From: Chloroflexota bacterium | GTDB taxonomy: Bacteria; Chloroflexota; UBA6077; FW602-bin22 | DNA length: 64,000 bases | Reading direction: 5' to 3' | Assembly: GCA_004297775.1 (NCBI GenBank) | Contig: SCUE01000004.1 | Location: 124,001-188,000, forward strand | Part shown: in pieces, positions 52,004-61,902 of the stretch | Layout of the letters: each line of letters starts with the position of its first letter | Position numbering within the stretch: the first letter of the stretch is position 1 | Translations under genes and position numbers: made by a program | Notes under the pieces: generated by a model | Databases searched by the model: none | What the model saw: the letters and a program-made list of their open reading frames with translations, nothing else | Told to the model about the DNA's origin: nothing

Positions 52004-52713
52004 CGAACCTTCGTCACTGGCCTGGCGCGGAGCGTCGTCGACCGTCGTTGGGATCGCCTTCCTATCTGCACCTGCGCGAGCTTGCGAACGCGATCTGGAC
52101 GTTTGCTGAGAGCCTGCCTACCAGCAGTGACCTACGGCTGCTCGACGTCGGTTGCTCGCGCAAGCCGTACTATCCGTACTTCGCCACGCGCGTGCGCCAG
52201 TACGTCGGCGTGGATGCATCGATCACGATCGGGCAACCCGATTGCATCTGCGTCGCGGAACGGTTGCCGTTCGCCGAAGGCACGTTCGACATTACGCTGT
52301 CGACACAGATGATCGCCTACGTCGACGACCCGGTCGCCGTTCTGCGCGAAATGGGCCGCGTGCTGCGACCCGGCGGCACGCTCCTTCTTTCGACCCACGG
52401 TTTGTTCCCGAACATGCGCGATGTCTGGCATATGACCGACACCGGTCTGCACCGCGTCGCCGAGATGGCCGGATTCGAGGTCGTCCGGATCATCCCGAAT
52501 GGTGGCGCTGTTATGTGCCTTTTTCAGCTGCTCGCTCTCTACGTCGGCACGGTCACGAACGCCATGCCTGGACCGGTTCGCCGGGTATTAGTACCACTCA
52601 TCGTCGCGTTGAACATTGCGGGACTCGCTCTCGACCGTCTCGCGGGCGGCCGCGCGGCCCATTTCGCCAGCGCGAACTTCCTGGTCGTGGCACGGACAGC
52701 CGGGCGCAACTGA
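52000..52713 (+). CDS. Class I SAM-dependent methyltransferase
   Basis: A 237-residue methyltransferase. Motif I is RLLDVGCSRKPYYPYF, the acidic end of strand 2 is YVGVDASITIG, and motif IV is DITLSTQMIAYVDDP, followed by VLRPGGTLLLSTHG. The C-terminal quarter is hydrophobic (VLVPLIVALNIAGLALDRL) and may touch the membrane. It probably methylates a lipid-linked sugar or polyprenyl-type substrate in the glycan pathway. ATGA overlap with the deacetylase shows translational coupling. Confidence 0.87.
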   Translation: MTNLRHWPGAERRRPSLGSPSYLHLRELANAIWTFAESLPTSSDLRLLDVGCSRKPYYPYFATRVRQYVGVDASITIGQPDCICVAERLPFAEGTFDITLSTQMIAYVDDPVAVLREMGRVLRPGGTLLLSTHGLFPNMRDVWHMTDTGLHRVAEMAGFEVVRIIPNGGAVMCLFQLLALYVGTVTNAMPGPVRRVLVPLIVALNIAGLALDRLAGGRAAHFASANFLVVARTAGRN

Positions 52714-52869
52714 GGCCAAACCGTCAGCCCGCGGCGGCTTTCACATCGCCGGCCGACACGACCACCGCTTCGCTCGCGATCGCGGATCGCTTCACTGCTC
52801 CTGGTAGACTTCGCCGACGGGCGTGAAGAGCGTATCTCCGGCGCCCCGCGCAATCGCATCGTGAGATAG

Positions 52870-53778
52870 ATGGCCGAGATTACACATTGTTCAGACAACA
52901 GTCGCCTCGTGAAACTGGTGCGCTGCCCGCATTGTCACGCACGGCTAGATGGCGATTTGCGTTGTCAGTCGTGCGGTTCAATCGTCGCACAGAATCTAGA
53001 CGTCATCGACCTCCTTCCGAGAGGTCTGTCCGGCATCAAGAAAAACGAAGACAAAGAATTCTCGGACGCGAATCCGCTCACACGTGCCATCGCGGCTAGA
53101 CCATGGCGCACTATCCTGGCCCGCCACCAGGTCCTTCAAGTTATCCGCTTCGACCGCGAGATCATGCCGCAATTCCACAAAGGTGCGTTTCTCGAAATCG
53201 GTGGAGGCACTTGCTTCGCGGCGTCAATCTACAAGTCCACATTCCCGTCGGAACTGGTAATCGCCAGCGACGTGTCTCGAAATACATTGCAGAGGGTTGC
53301 TGTACCAACGTCCCGGATGTTTCCATATCCTCCAGACTATTTCGCGGCTCTGGATGCTGAGGACTTGCCATTTCACGATGAATCTCTGGATGGCGCCTTC
53401 GCGATGTCTATGATGCATCACCTGCCGCGGCCAGACCTAATGTTGCGCGAGATTCAACGTGTCTTGCGGCCAGGAGGCGTGTTCATCGCCCTCGATCACT
53501 GTGTACCCACGCATTTTGCGTGGCTGTTTCGCCGTGAGGCGCGCAATCGAACAGAGACACACGGCATCCAGGAGGATTTGCTGCCTCTGGGCCGATGGCG
53601 CGCGATTATTCGCGACTCCGGCCTACCGAGCGCAAGCCTGCGACCGTACTTGAATTCTGACTATCAGCCGAATCCGGTATTTGCGGTCAGCGGCCGGTTC
53701 ATTCGGCTTCTTCCAACATGGATGGCGGCGCGACTGTTCCCGGTTGGAATGATGATCGTATACGAGAAGCCCGGGTGA
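52870..53778 (+). CDS. SAM-dependent methyltransferase with N-terminal zinc ribbon
   Basis: A 302-residue protein. An N-terminal zinc ribbon (LVRCPHCHARL then RCQSCGSIV, about residues 18-40) resembles the Trm112-like segment found in methyltransferases. The catalytic domain follows: FLEIGGGTCFAASIYKS, ELVIASDVS, EDLPFHDESLDGAFAMSM and VLRPGGVFIALDH. The target may be a sugar or lipid. The DNA here is visibly richer in A/T and uses more A/T-ending codons than neighbouring genes, which may mean a different origin. ATG 52870 has no strong ribosome site. Confidence 0.85.
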   Translation: MAEITHCSDNSRLVKLVRCPHCHARLDGDLRCQSCGSIVAQNLDVIDLLPRGLSGIKKNEDKEFSDANPLTRAIAARPWRTILARHQVLQVIRFDREIMPQFHKGAFLEIGGGTCFAASIYKSTFPSELVIASDVSRNTLQRVAVPTSRMFPYPPDYFAALDAEDLPFHDESLDGAFAMSMMHHLPRPDLMLREIQRVLRPGGVFIALDHCVPTHFAWLFRREARNRTETHGIQEDLLPLGRWRAIIRDSGLPSASLRPYLNSDYQPNPVFAVSGRFIRLLPTWMAARLFPVGMMIVYEKPG

Positions 53779-53842
53779 TCGGGGTCGCGCACGCGATCTC
53801 GATCGGGACGATGGGCATGCTCACGCCTTGCGTTCGGTGAGA

Positions 53843-54727
53843 TTACGCGATGGGATGCCCGATCAATCCTCGCGCAAGCACGACATACGGATCGGCCCAC
53901 AGCGGACGGTGCCAGATTGCGCGAGCGAGATACTTCGTGGCCTCACTGCGGCGGCCGTGGCGGGCCGCGAGCTTGCCCATGGTCAGGTTCGCGACAGCCC
54001 AGGCACGCCGTCGAAGGCGCTTGATCTCGGGCGGTAGCGTCGGGTCGGAAAAGAAGCGCTCGATTACCCGTTTGTAGCCGGCGATCATTCGGCTGCCATC
54101 GCTGGATGAGTTTCCCGAATGTCGTCGTAGGACGGCGATCGGCGCATCGACGTATGCGAAATGAGACACGCGCGCGATCCGAAGCCAGAGATCCCAGTCC
54201 TCGCAGGCGCGAAGCGACTCGTCCATTGGGCCGACGCGATCGAGCACCGATCGGCGCATCAGAGCGGTCGTCGCGGATCCGCTGACGATGTTCTCAACCG
54301 CGACGTACCGGAGCACATCACCGCGCAGAGGTGACTGCCGCTCGAACCGTTCGCCGGTCGCGTCGATCTGCAAGTAGTAGGCGCCGGCGACAAGCCCAAC
54401 GCGCTCGTCAGCCTCCAGCAGCGGAATCTGCCGCTCGAGCTTGTCCGGCAACCACAGGTCGTCCGCGTCCAGGAACGCGACGAACTCACCGGTCGTTTCC
54501 GGATAGGCGCGATTGCGCGCCGCCGACGGTCCGCGGTGATCCTGCTGAATGAGACGCACGCGGCCGCCGCCATATTGACCGATGCGCGCCACGGTATCGT
54601 CGCTCGACCCATCATCGACAACGATGATTTCCAGATCGTCGAACGTCTGGTTCAGGACGCTGTCGATCGCCTGGCAGATGAAGTGGCCGTAATTGAATGT
54701 GGGGATGATGACGCTGACACGGGGCAC
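53843..54727 (-). CDS. Glycosyltransferase family 2
   Basis: A 294-residue GT-A enzyme. The N terminus is VSVIIPTFNYGHFICQAIDS, the nucleotide-sugar Asp is in IIVVDDGSSDDT, and the metal DxD is in VAFLDADDLWLP. An acceptor region with CEDWDLWLRI follows, the ED(W/Y) motif that includes the catalytic base. There is no membrane helix, so it adds a sugar on the cytoplasmic side. ATG 54727 lies divergent to the surface-protein gene at 54806. Its stop faces the zinc-ribbon methyltransferase (64 bp between stops). Confidence 0.9.
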   Translation of the reverse strand: MPRVSVIIPTFNYGHFICQAIDSVLNQTFDDLEIIVVDDGSSDDTVARIGQYGGGRVRLIQQDHRGPSAARNRAYPETTGEFVAFLDADDLWLPDKLERQIPLLEADERVGLVAGAYYLQIDATGERFERQSPLRGDVLRYVAVENIVSGSATTALMRRSVLDRVGPMDESLRACEDWDLWLRIARVSHFAYVDAPIAVLRRHSGNSSSDGSRMIAGYKRVIERFFSDPTLPPEIKRLRRRAWAVANLTMGKLAARHGRRSEATKYLARAIWHRPLWADPYVVLARGLIGHPIA

Positions 54728-54805
54728 TGCAGACCTCGTTTAGCACGTTTCGCGATAGCGCGATTGGGAATTGCGATTGCCGCCCGCCGACATCATCATG
54801 CCACG

Positions 54806-57286
54806 GTGATTCGCTTCGTTGCCGTCCTCGCACTCGCCATTCTCCTCGCGGCGCAACCGACCGTGTCACAGGCTCAATCGCCGATGTACGACAGCTCTGA
54901 CGGCTGCGAAGGTTCCTGGCAGGAGCAATTCGCGGTCGCAATCTTGATCCTGGACTGCGATCCTGGGTATGTGACGCAGCACGATCGCGTCTACATCTAC
55001 TCTCGCGACGCGGTCGACCGGAACGCTCCCTGGCACTCACAACTCAACTTCGAAAACGCGGTCTGGGTCTTCGACGCTGGCGCAACCGCCCAAGCAAGCC
55101 TCATCATCGACTTTCGACGCGAACGCGGTGCATTGATTGCCGACATCTACGACGATGTCAACGGCGACGGCGAATTGCGCTACGGACTCGAGCGCGGATA
55201 CCCGCGCTCGATCGAGTCGCGTTTTCCATCCGTATCATTTATCGCCGCCGATGGATGGTGGATCCGCAATGGCGTTATCAATTTCAATCTCAGAATCATC
55301 ACTGATGGACCAGTTAGATCAGCTTTCAATTCGCAGGTGTTCATGGAATTCGTCCGAACAGATGGCGTTCCAGATACCGTTTCCGATGTTCGCGACACTG
55401 ATGGCGATGGCTTGCCGAATTGGCAAATCATTCAGGCACAACCTCCAATTAGTGACTTTTCAGCAATCTATAGAACACTTCTAATGGTCAATACAGCCGA
55501 TAACGAAGCTCCAATATCCACGTACTTATTCTGGCCCTACCTCGGTCATTTTCAGGCAAAGGGGCCGAATGACCTGAAGGAATTCCCGAAACCTCTTGGC
55601 AGTATCGGTGAGGCCGGTTACGGTTTGGTAAAGGACTATAATAGCACATTTCCGCCATTACAGGTAAATTGGAGCGCCCGCAAGATTGCCTATGTTGGAG
55701 AGCTTGTTGCATCGCGCTCGCGGCCAAACAACTGGTTTATATACTCTATTCTGCGATTCGGCCGCGACGGCAAGATCGCCGCGAATTTTGAGAATCCATT
55801 CGCGTTCTACGATCTATCGGGGATTGCTGATGGCTATCCGGATTTGATCATTCGCAACCAATCGAGTGTGCAAGATGACCTGTTCTCGAATGACGGTATT
55901 CGCGAGCCTTTCCATCGCGTCAGGTTCACGTGGGATCAGACTCATCGCCGTCACCTCAGCTATCTGATCAATGTGGCGGGTCGACGGCCGATGCCTTCGA
56001 CCGTAACGATCGGCGATGGAATCGCTGTCCGTACGATCGCTTACGATGAGTTTCCCCGATGGGTGGTCGAGAGTGAATGGGAGGCCGCGAACTTCCTGGC
56101 GACTGAGATGGAGAATTACTGGACCAGCGAGGGAATCTACGGCGGATGCGCCTCGTGCACACAGGATCACTATGACTACCAGAACGGCAATTCGAATCGG
56201 CCGGGAGCGACTCTCTCCGGCGTCACGCCAGGATTTCGTGGCGATTACAACGCATATCTCGGCGGGAAGGTCAGGCTTTATCTCAACGCGGTCGACCGAA
56301 AACTGCATTTGCTCGATGCCGACGGCGGCTTCTGGCAGGTGGACGAAGAGATCAGGCTGAACTACTACGCCGATGGCGATCGGCACATTCGGCGATGGGA
56401 ACTCACCGAACACGGCGCGATCACGCAAACACTCGCCCGAGTGGGAGACCAACTCGTCCTGGTCGGACGCGAGGGAACGTGGTTCGGCCCCGGTCCTCGC
56501 GACGTGTCGCTGTTCGAGAGTGCTCCACCGGTCGACCGGACATCGTGGGAAGATCTCGGGCGGCGCTTGGCGATCGCCCTACCGCCTGGAGAAGGAAGCA
56601 ATCCCGAGTATCTCTTCCGACTGCACGCGTCGGCGCCGGCCTTCCTGCCCGGCGCGTTCGCCTGGCAGTTTGGTCGCATCGATGGCGCCGAAAGCTTCCT
56701 GATTCGGCTGACAGAACCGAGTTCAGCCGAGTCGCCGATCGGTGAGCACGACCCTGGCGAGTACGTGGTCCAATCTGCAACTGACGGGCGATTCCGCGCT
56801 CGACTGGCGATTCGCGGTGACGCTCTTGCTCTTGAGCCGCGAATACGCGGCGACGCACCCTTCAGTGGATCTCCGGCCCGGGTCGCGATCACACTGACCA
56901 ACCCCGGGGATTTCGCGCTCGATGACATTACCGTTGCTTTGAACGCGGCCGCTGGCGAAGCTGCCGAGCAGATCGTCGCGTCGCAGACGACTTCTGTCCC
57001 GGCGCGTGGATCCACGACAGTCGAGCTCTTCTGGTTCCCGTCCCAGTCAGGCAGTTGGCGACTGCGTGCACTGGTCATGAGTGGCTCGATCACGATGTCT
57101 GACTCTGTGACCGTCGACGTCTCGGCGCCGGCGCCAAGTGACCTTGCGACGATCATACTGATCCAGAAGTTGAGTCCGGCCACAAGTGGCGCGGTCACGG
57201 CGAGCTTGACGCTCGCAATTTCGATCGCGGTCGGCCTTGGTTTCGCCATCTGGCGCTCTCAATCGCGCCGAGACCGCGTCGCGTGA
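54806..57286 (+). CDS. Large surface protein with signal peptide and C-terminal membrane anchor
   Basis: An 826-residue protein. The signal peptide is at about 1-27 (VAVLALAILLAAQPTVSQAQ). The middle is a long, probably beta-rich ectodomain with Asp/Asn-rich loops such as DIYDDVNGDGELRYG and DTDGDGLPNW, which resemble calcium-binding type-3 repeats. A CARDB/Ig-like domain lies at about 690-785 (RVAITLTNPGDFALDDITV). One membrane helix is at about 790-818 and the basic tail SQSRRDR keeps it anchored. I do not recognise the central family. GTG 54806 has no ribosome site. The end overlaps the GT-C-like gene start. Part of the gene (about 55200-55900) is AT-richer than its surroundings. Confidence 0.75.
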   Translation: MIRFVAVLALAILLAAQPTVSQAQSPMYDSSDGCEGSWQEQFAVAILILDCDPGYVTQHDRVYIYSRDAVDRNAPWHSQLNFENAVWVFDAGATAQASLIIDFRRERGALIADIYDDVNGDGELRYGLERGYPRSIESRFPSVSFIAADGWWIRNGVINFNLRIITDGPVRSAFNSQVFMEFVRTDGVPDTVSDVRDTDGDGLPNWQIIQAQPPISDFSAIYRTLLMVNTADNEAPISTYLFWPYLGHFQAKGPNDLKEFPKPLGSIGEAGYGLVKDYNSTFPPLQVNWSARKIAYVGELVASRSRPNNWFIYSILRFGRDGKIAANFENPFAFYDLSGIADGYPDLIIRNQSSVQDDLFSNDGIREPFHRVRFTWDQTHRRHLSYLINVAGRRPMPSTVTIGDGIAVRTIAYDEFPRWVVESEWEAANFLATEMENYWTSEGIYGGCASCTQDHYDYQNGNSNRPGATLSGVTPGFRGDYNAYLGGKVRLYLNAVDRKLHLLDADGGFWQVDEEIRLNYYADGDRHIRRWELTEHGAITQTLARVGDQLVLVGREGTWFGPGPRDVSLFESAPPVDRTSWEDLGRRLAIALPPGEGSNPEYLFRLHASAPAFLPGAFAWQFGRIDGAESFLIRLTEPSSAESPIGEHDPGEYVVQSATDGRFRARLAIRGDALALEPRIRGDAPFSGSPARVAITLTNPGDFALDDITVALNAAAGEAAEQIVASQTTSVPARGSTTVELFWFPSQSGSWRLRALVMSGSITMSDSVTVDVSAPAPSDLATIILIQKLSPATSGAVTASLTLAISIAVGLGFAIWRSQSRRDRVA

Positions 57287-58908
57287 GCGCGGCCGCGCAG
57301 TCGAGCGAGCTCCCGACACGCGCAGACGCCGCGCCAGAAATCGAACGACACGAAGAGCGCGGATGGGCAGTCGCGGCCCTGGCCGCCTTCGCCCTCGTCA
57401 TCGGTGCCTATTTCAGCTTTCGCTACGCCGGCCGCTGGTCCGATAGCGACACATCCGTCATGGCGGCGGCGATTCGCGCGGTGATCCGCGGCCAGGCGCT
57501 CGTGCCGATTCAGGATGAGCTCTACCCGAACGGGTACCTGTTCGCGATCGTCTCGACGTTCCTCGTCGCCTTTACCGGCGTCGATGTCGCGACGCTTCTT
57601 CAAGCGCTTTTCCCGCTCGTGTCGGCTTCGCTCGTCATCATCGCCTGGCCGCTGTATCGCGAGCTAACCGGATCGGCCCGCGGCGCCACGATTGCCACGA
57701 TTCTGCTACTTGTCCAGCCGGAGTTCCTGTTCGTCATTCTGCGTGGCAGCCACGAGCGGATCCTGCGGGCGCTGCTATTCGTCGCGATGTTACTGCTCGT
57801 CCGCGGCTTCCGTACCGCCCACATGCCGCGCATACAGGCCTCGTACATCCTCCTTTTCTACCTGACAACCTACGGCGTCATCGCAACGAACTCGCTTTTC
57901 GGCTCATCGTTCATCTGGGCGCTCGCGGTCGCGCTGCTCATGTCGCTCACTGCCGCCTGGATCAGCCCGGGGCTCCGTCAAGCCGCGACGATCACGCGCC
58001 AGCGCCTGGTCTACGCGCCAATCTTCTGTTCGCTGCTCGTGTTCCTCTTCGGCGCGTATCTATACCCGCCGTCCGGTCAGGCGCTCAATCAACTGCCGGA
58101 CATCGCGTCGAAACTCCAGCGTCTCCTTCTCACGACAGATCAGGAGCAGTCGATCAGTTCGACGTTCGTCGCGTACGATCCATACGCCTCCATCTTCGAG
58201 CAGTGGGTCGATCCACGGCTATACCTCGCGCTGTCGATCGGGACGTACTCACTCATGCTGGGCTCGGCGATCGTGTGGATCCGGCTCGGTCTTTTCTGGC
58301 TGGCGAGCAAGCGCGAGACGCCGACGATGGGTCAGTGGTTTCTCTGGACTTTCTACGCCGCGTTCGCGCTCCAGGGCGCGCTCGGCATCGTCGCCGATCG
58401 TTCTGGATCGCTCGGCGGTAACCTCCAGTATCGCGCATTTCCGTCGTTCGTGATGGTCGCGACACCCGTCGTTGCCATCTTCCTGGCCGAACTGCGACCG
58501 AAGCCGAGACTGCGCATGCTCCTTGCGGCTGGACTTGGGGTGCTGACGTTCGTGGCGGTCGTGAAGGCGACGAACGAGCCGACGATTAGCAACAAATGGA
58601 CCTTCTACGTGCCAGGCGAGATGGCCGCGGCGACCTTCGCAAACAACCACCTGCGTGACCGCGTCTTCTGGTCGGACATTGATGAGCGGCTCTTCACGGC
58701 ATATGTCGTCACGTCAGACAAGTACGCGTATCAGGTGATCGGCGGCTTCGCGAACTATGTGCGCACGTTCCTGGTCACCGACGTGACCCGACTGCGCGCC
58801 GCTCGGACCGGGAAGCCGCTGCCGCCCGTGTTTGGTGAATTGCGGGTCTACGACAATGGCGAGGCGCAGATCTACCGGCGGCGGCCTCAGACGCCGTACC
58901 AGGACTGA
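57283..58908 (+). CDS. Polytopic membrane protein, GT-C glycosyltransferase-like
   Basis: A 541-residue protein with about ten to eleven membrane helices. After the first helix there is a large loop with WSDSDTSVMAAAIRAVIRGQ, where Asp residues stand in the position of the GT-C acidic motif. A PNGYLF motif opens the second helix. The soluble C-terminal ~130 residues (FYVPGEMAAATFANN on) lie outside. It could transfer sugars from a polyprenyl carrier to the neighbouring surface protein or glycan (inference). GTG 57283 overlaps the surface-protein stop. Confidence 0.65.
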   Translation: MSAAAQSSELPTRADAAPEIERHEERGWAVAALAAFALVIGAYFSFRYAGRWSDSDTSVMAAAIRAVIRGQALVPIQDELYPNGYLFAIVSTFLVAFTGVDVATLLQALFPLVSASLVIIAWPLYRELTGSARGATIATILLLVQPEFLFVILRGSHERILRALLFVAMLLLVRGFRTAHMPRIQASYILLFYLTTYGVIATNSLFGSSFIWALAVALLMSLTAAWISPGLRQAATITRQRLVYAPIFCSLLVFLFGAYLYPPSGQALNQLPDIASKLQRLLLTTDQEQSISSTFVAYDPYASIFEQWVDPRLYLALSIGTYSLMLGSAIVWIRLGLFWLASKRETPTMGQWFLWTFYAAFALQGALGIVADRSGSLGGNLQYRAFPSFVMVATPVVAIFLAELRPKPRLRMLLAAGLGVLTFVAVVKATNEPTISNKWTFYVPGEMAAATFANNHLRDRVFWSDIDERLFTAYVVTSDKYAYQVIGGFANYVRTFLVTDVTRLRAARTGKPLPPVFGELRVYDNGEAQIYRRRPQTPYQD

Positions 58909-58912
58909 CGCG

Positions 58913-59848
58913 ATGGCTCGAAGCACGCCGGCGGACTCACAACCCGCGTCGTCACCAGATTCGGGTCTGATCGGCGCAGGATCGTCGAAGCGCGAATGGC
59001 GCGACCTCGTCGTTGTCGGCGTCATCGCGCTGCTCGGCATCGTTCTGTCGGGCGCGCCGAAACCGTTCAGCATCCCGTTTGGACTTCTGTCAATCATCCT
59101 CGCGCCGGGCTACGCGTTCGCCGCCGCGGCGCTCCCGGCCGACGATGATATCGACTGGATTTCCCGGCTGGGCCTTGGGCTCGGCCTTTCCTTCGCCGTC
59201 ATCGCCGCGCTCGCGCCGATGATCGATCGCATCCCTGGCGGCTTGACGTTCGGCAACATTCGCGCCGTCACCGCGATCGCGACGCTGGCGTTCCTTGTCC
59301 TCGCCGGCATCCGACGCGGACTCGGGGCGAAATCCGCAACGATCATCACTCAGTCCGCGCCATCGCTCTCCCGTACTCCCCGCGCGATTCGCTTCACGCA
59401 GGCGATCGTGATCGTCAACCTCGTCATCGCCGGCATCGGCTATGCGACGACGATCTTCGATCAGCCGCCGGCGCCGACGGCTTTTCACGCACTCGGCCCC
59501 GGTGGACAGATCGCCGAGTACCCGCGCCGATCGGTGTCCGGACAGAGCGTCGAGGTTCAACTCGCGATCGAACAATCCATCGCCGCGGCAGGCACGTACC
59601 GCATCGTCGTGAGGCAGGACGATACCGACGTCGCGACGCGCGAGGATCTCGCGATCGCTCGCGGCGGCGTCTGGAGTGAACCGATACGCATTCCGACCGA
59701 CGTCGTCGGACAGGACCTGGAGTTCACGATCGCGCTCCTGCGGCCGGGTGATGAACAGCCGTACCGCATCCTGAGGCTCTGGATGGACGTCGTCCGCCCG
59801 GATCAAGCCATCGACCCGCGCCTGGCATCGCCGAGCGCGCGACCGTAA
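58913..59848 (+). CDS. DUF1616-like membrane protein
   Basis: A 311-residue protein. After a polar N terminus come about four membrane helices (DLVVVGVIALLGIVLSG, FGLLSIILAPGYAFAAAALP, LGLSFAVIAALAPMIDRIP, NIRAVTAIATLAFLVLAG). After a fifth helix, residues about 170-311 form an outer beta-rich domain with EVQLAIEQSIAAAGTYRIVV and EFTIALLRPGDEQPYRI. The helix arrangement and the APGY motif match DUF1616 proteins often found in glycan clusters. ATG 58913 is 4 bp after the previous stop. The end overlaps the convergent GT4 gene by 46 bp. Confidence 0.75.
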   Translation: MARSTPADSQPASSPDSGLIGAGSSKREWRDLVVVGVIALLGIVLSGAPKPFSIPFGLLSIILAPGYAFAAAALPADDDIDWISRLGLGLGLSFAVIAALAPMIDRIPGGLTFGNIRAVTAIATLAFLVLAGIRRGLGAKSATIITQSAPSLSRTPRAIRFTQAIVIVNLVIAGIGYATTIFDQPPAPTAFHALGPGGQIAEYPRRSVSGQSVEVQLAIEQSIAAAGTYRIVVRQDDTDVATREDLAIARGGVWSEPIRIPTDVVGQDLEFTIALLRPGDEQPYRILRLWMDVVRPDQAIDPRLASPSARP

Positions 59849-60942
59849 GCGGCAACGGTCATCTCGGCAGTGCGTTCCCACGTGAATTCGGCCGATCGCG
59901 CCAGACCGCGCTCGCGCAACGCCGCGCGTAACGACTCGTCGTCGGCCAGCGATGCGATCGATCGAGCCAACCGCTTCGCGTCACGCGGCGGAAACGCGAC
60001 CCCTGCCTCACCGACGATCTCCCGCGACGCGGTCGCGTCGGCATAGATGACCGCTGTGCCGCAGGCCATCGCCTCGAGCGCCGGCAGGCCGAACCCCTCG
60101 TAGAGCGATGGCGTAACGAAACAGGTCGCGAGGTTGAGAAGCCCAACGACGTCATCATCGGGCAGCCCTTCGAGAAATGTGACCCGATCGCGCACATCGA
60201 GCCGCGCGATCAGCTGTCGCAGCTTCTCGTGCTGGCCCGCGAACTGGCGCGGACCAACGATCAACGCGTGGAACCGGGCCTGCCGCCCCGTATCCGTCGC
60301 GAGCGATCGAATCAACGTCGCGAGATCCTTGCGCGGATCGTCCGAGCCGACGTACACAGCGATTGGCACGTCGCGCGGCAAGCCGTAGGTCGCTCGCGCA
60401 GACGGAGCGCCGGGTCGGAACAGCGTCCGATCGACGCCAAGGTGGGTCACGTCGATCCGATCGCCAGGTATCCGCAGAACATCGATCAGTGTTTCACGCG
60501 TGTGGTGCGAGATCGCCAGGACCCGATCCGCCCGACGGAGGCCGATCATCGCGATCCGGTAGCAGATTGCGTCAATCGGGTGCCCGAACGCTCGTAGCTC
60601 CGGATCGTCGGCGACCAGCAGCGGGATGATGTCGAGCGCCGTGACCACGGTCGGCCGATTGTCCCGACCGCGGAGCAGGAGCGTCGCCATCGTCTGGCTG
60701 GTGACGTGAGTCACATCGGCATCCACACGCGGGATCGCGATCGGGTAACTGCCAAAGAACGTCGCCAGATCGACCCCGAACCGTCGCCCGAATCGCGCGA
60801 TATTCGCGACCGCCGGCGAAGGAGTCGGCGCCGTCGGGACGACATCGATACCGAATGCGCGAAGCCGTGGCTGTACTCCTCTGGCGTACCGGCCCGTTCC
60901 CGTTCCTCCAGAAACGCCTCGGGTCACGAACTGGACGCGCAT
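59803..60942 (-). CDS. Glycosyltransferase family 4 (mannosyltransferase-like)
   Basis: A 379-residue GT-B enzyme. Acceptor domain start: MRVQFVTRGVSGGTGTGRYA. Donor-site motifs: VYVGSDDPRKDLATLI and YEGFGLPALEAMACG, with E-x7-E complete. It resembles mannosyl/rhamnosyl transferases that act early in polymer building. ATG 60942 is favoured since it shares a base with the stop of the upstream methyltransferase (TGATG). A longer reading to 60984 has no support. The gene pairs with the methyltransferase in one operon on the minus strand. Confidence 0.9.
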   Translation of the reverse strand: MRVQFVTRGVSGGTGTGRYARGVQPRLRAFGIDVVPTAPTPSPAVANIARFGRRFGVDLATFFGSYPIAIPRVDADVTHVTSQTMATLLLRGRDNRPTVVTALDIIPLLVADDPELRAFGHPIDAICYRIAMIGLRRADRVLAISHHTRETLIDVLRIPGDRIDVTHLGVDRTLFRPGAPSARATYGLPRDVPIAVYVGSDDPRKDLATLIRSLATDTGRQARFHALIVGPRQFAGQHEKLRQLIARLDVRDRVTFLEGLPDDDVVGLLNLATCFVTPSLYEGFGLPALEAMACGTAVIYADATASREIVGEAGVAFPPRDAKRLARSIASLADDESLRAALRERGLARSAEFTWERTAEMTVAAYGRALGDARRGSMA

Positions 60943-61847
60943 CACGCCGATCGAATACCCGACACCAGGTACATCCACCCCCATCGACGGGTCAGCGCGG
61001 TATCGGCGCTATCGAACCGACGCCAGAACGGCAGAAGCGCACGCTGCGTATCGGTGTACGCGCGACCCGCCGATCCACTCAGCGCCAGCGGTGGAAATGG
61101 CCGGCAGACCCTGATGCGCACGTCTCGAAGGCCGTGTCGTCCCAGAATCTCCGCCCATTCGTCGGGACCGCGACCCGTTTCGAAGTAGTGACCGAAGTAG
61201 GCGCGACAGGCCGAGCGAGCGCCATTGACATCGCCGCGCAGCGCCGGCCGTGCCATCGCGGCGGCCGCGTTGATCGCATTACCCACGGCCCGGGCGTTGA
61301 ACCGGGCCGGAATGATGTCGGCCAGAAACAGTCCTCCGGGACGAATGACGCGACACACCTCACGCATGAGGGCATCGAGCGACTGATCGTCGAAATGTTC
61401 GAGCAAGCCGAAGCTCATCGCGCCATCGAGCGCGCGATCGGCGAACGGCAGGTCCAGCGTGTCGGCCCGCAGGAGCGGTAAGTCTGTCGATGCCCGCCGC
61501 CGATGGCGGGAGTCGTTGATCCGCGCCACTTCGAGCGCACCGACGGCGATGTCCGCCGCGATCACTCGAAAGCCACGCTCGCGCAGATAGATCGATATCC
61601 CGGCCGCACCGCAGCCGTATTCGACCAGACGAGCGCCATCCAGACCGCAATGCCGCAAGAGCGAGACGATCTGCTCGGCTTTCACCCATTCGGCCAGCGA
61701 AATCTGATCGTGACCGGATCGATCGGGAAAGACGAACCAACGGTCCTCGCGCAACTCGAGCGCGCGCTGCCACTCGCGTTCGAACTCGTCGATGCTCCCG
61801 GCAACGCGACTCGCGCGCGGCAGATCGACCGCCGCTGGCTCTGTCAC
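60942..61847 (-). CDS. SAM-dependent methyltransferase (glycan cluster)
   Basis: A 301-residue class I methyltransferase. Motif I is LVEYGCGAAGISIYL, strand 2 ends in IAADIAVGALEVA, motif IV region is DGAMSFGLLEHFDDQ, and RVIRPGGLFLADI follows. It probably methylates a sugar or an aglycone in this locus. GTG 61847 was chosen because GGAGG lies 5 nt before it; the frame is open to 61943 without support. Its stop overlaps the GT4 ATG by one base. Confidence 0.87.
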   Translation of the reverse strand: MTEPAAVDLPRASRVAGSIDEFEREWQRALELREDRWFVFPDRSGHDQISLAEWVKAEQIVSLLRHCGLDGARLVEYGCGAAGISIYLRERGFRVIAADIAVGALEVARINDSRHRRRASTDLPLLRADTLDLPFADRALDGAMSFGLLEHFDDQSLDALMREVCRVIRPGGLFLADIIPARFNARAVGNAINAAAAMARPALRGDVNGARSACRAYFGHYFETGRGPDEWAEILGRHGLRDVRIRVCRPFPPLALSGSAGRAYTDTQRALLPFWRRFDSADTALTRRWGWMYLVSGIRSA

Positions 61848-61902
61848 ACGTGCCTCCACGCCGAGGTCGGTCGCGACCGCATGATAACCTGACCTTCTGA
61901 AT

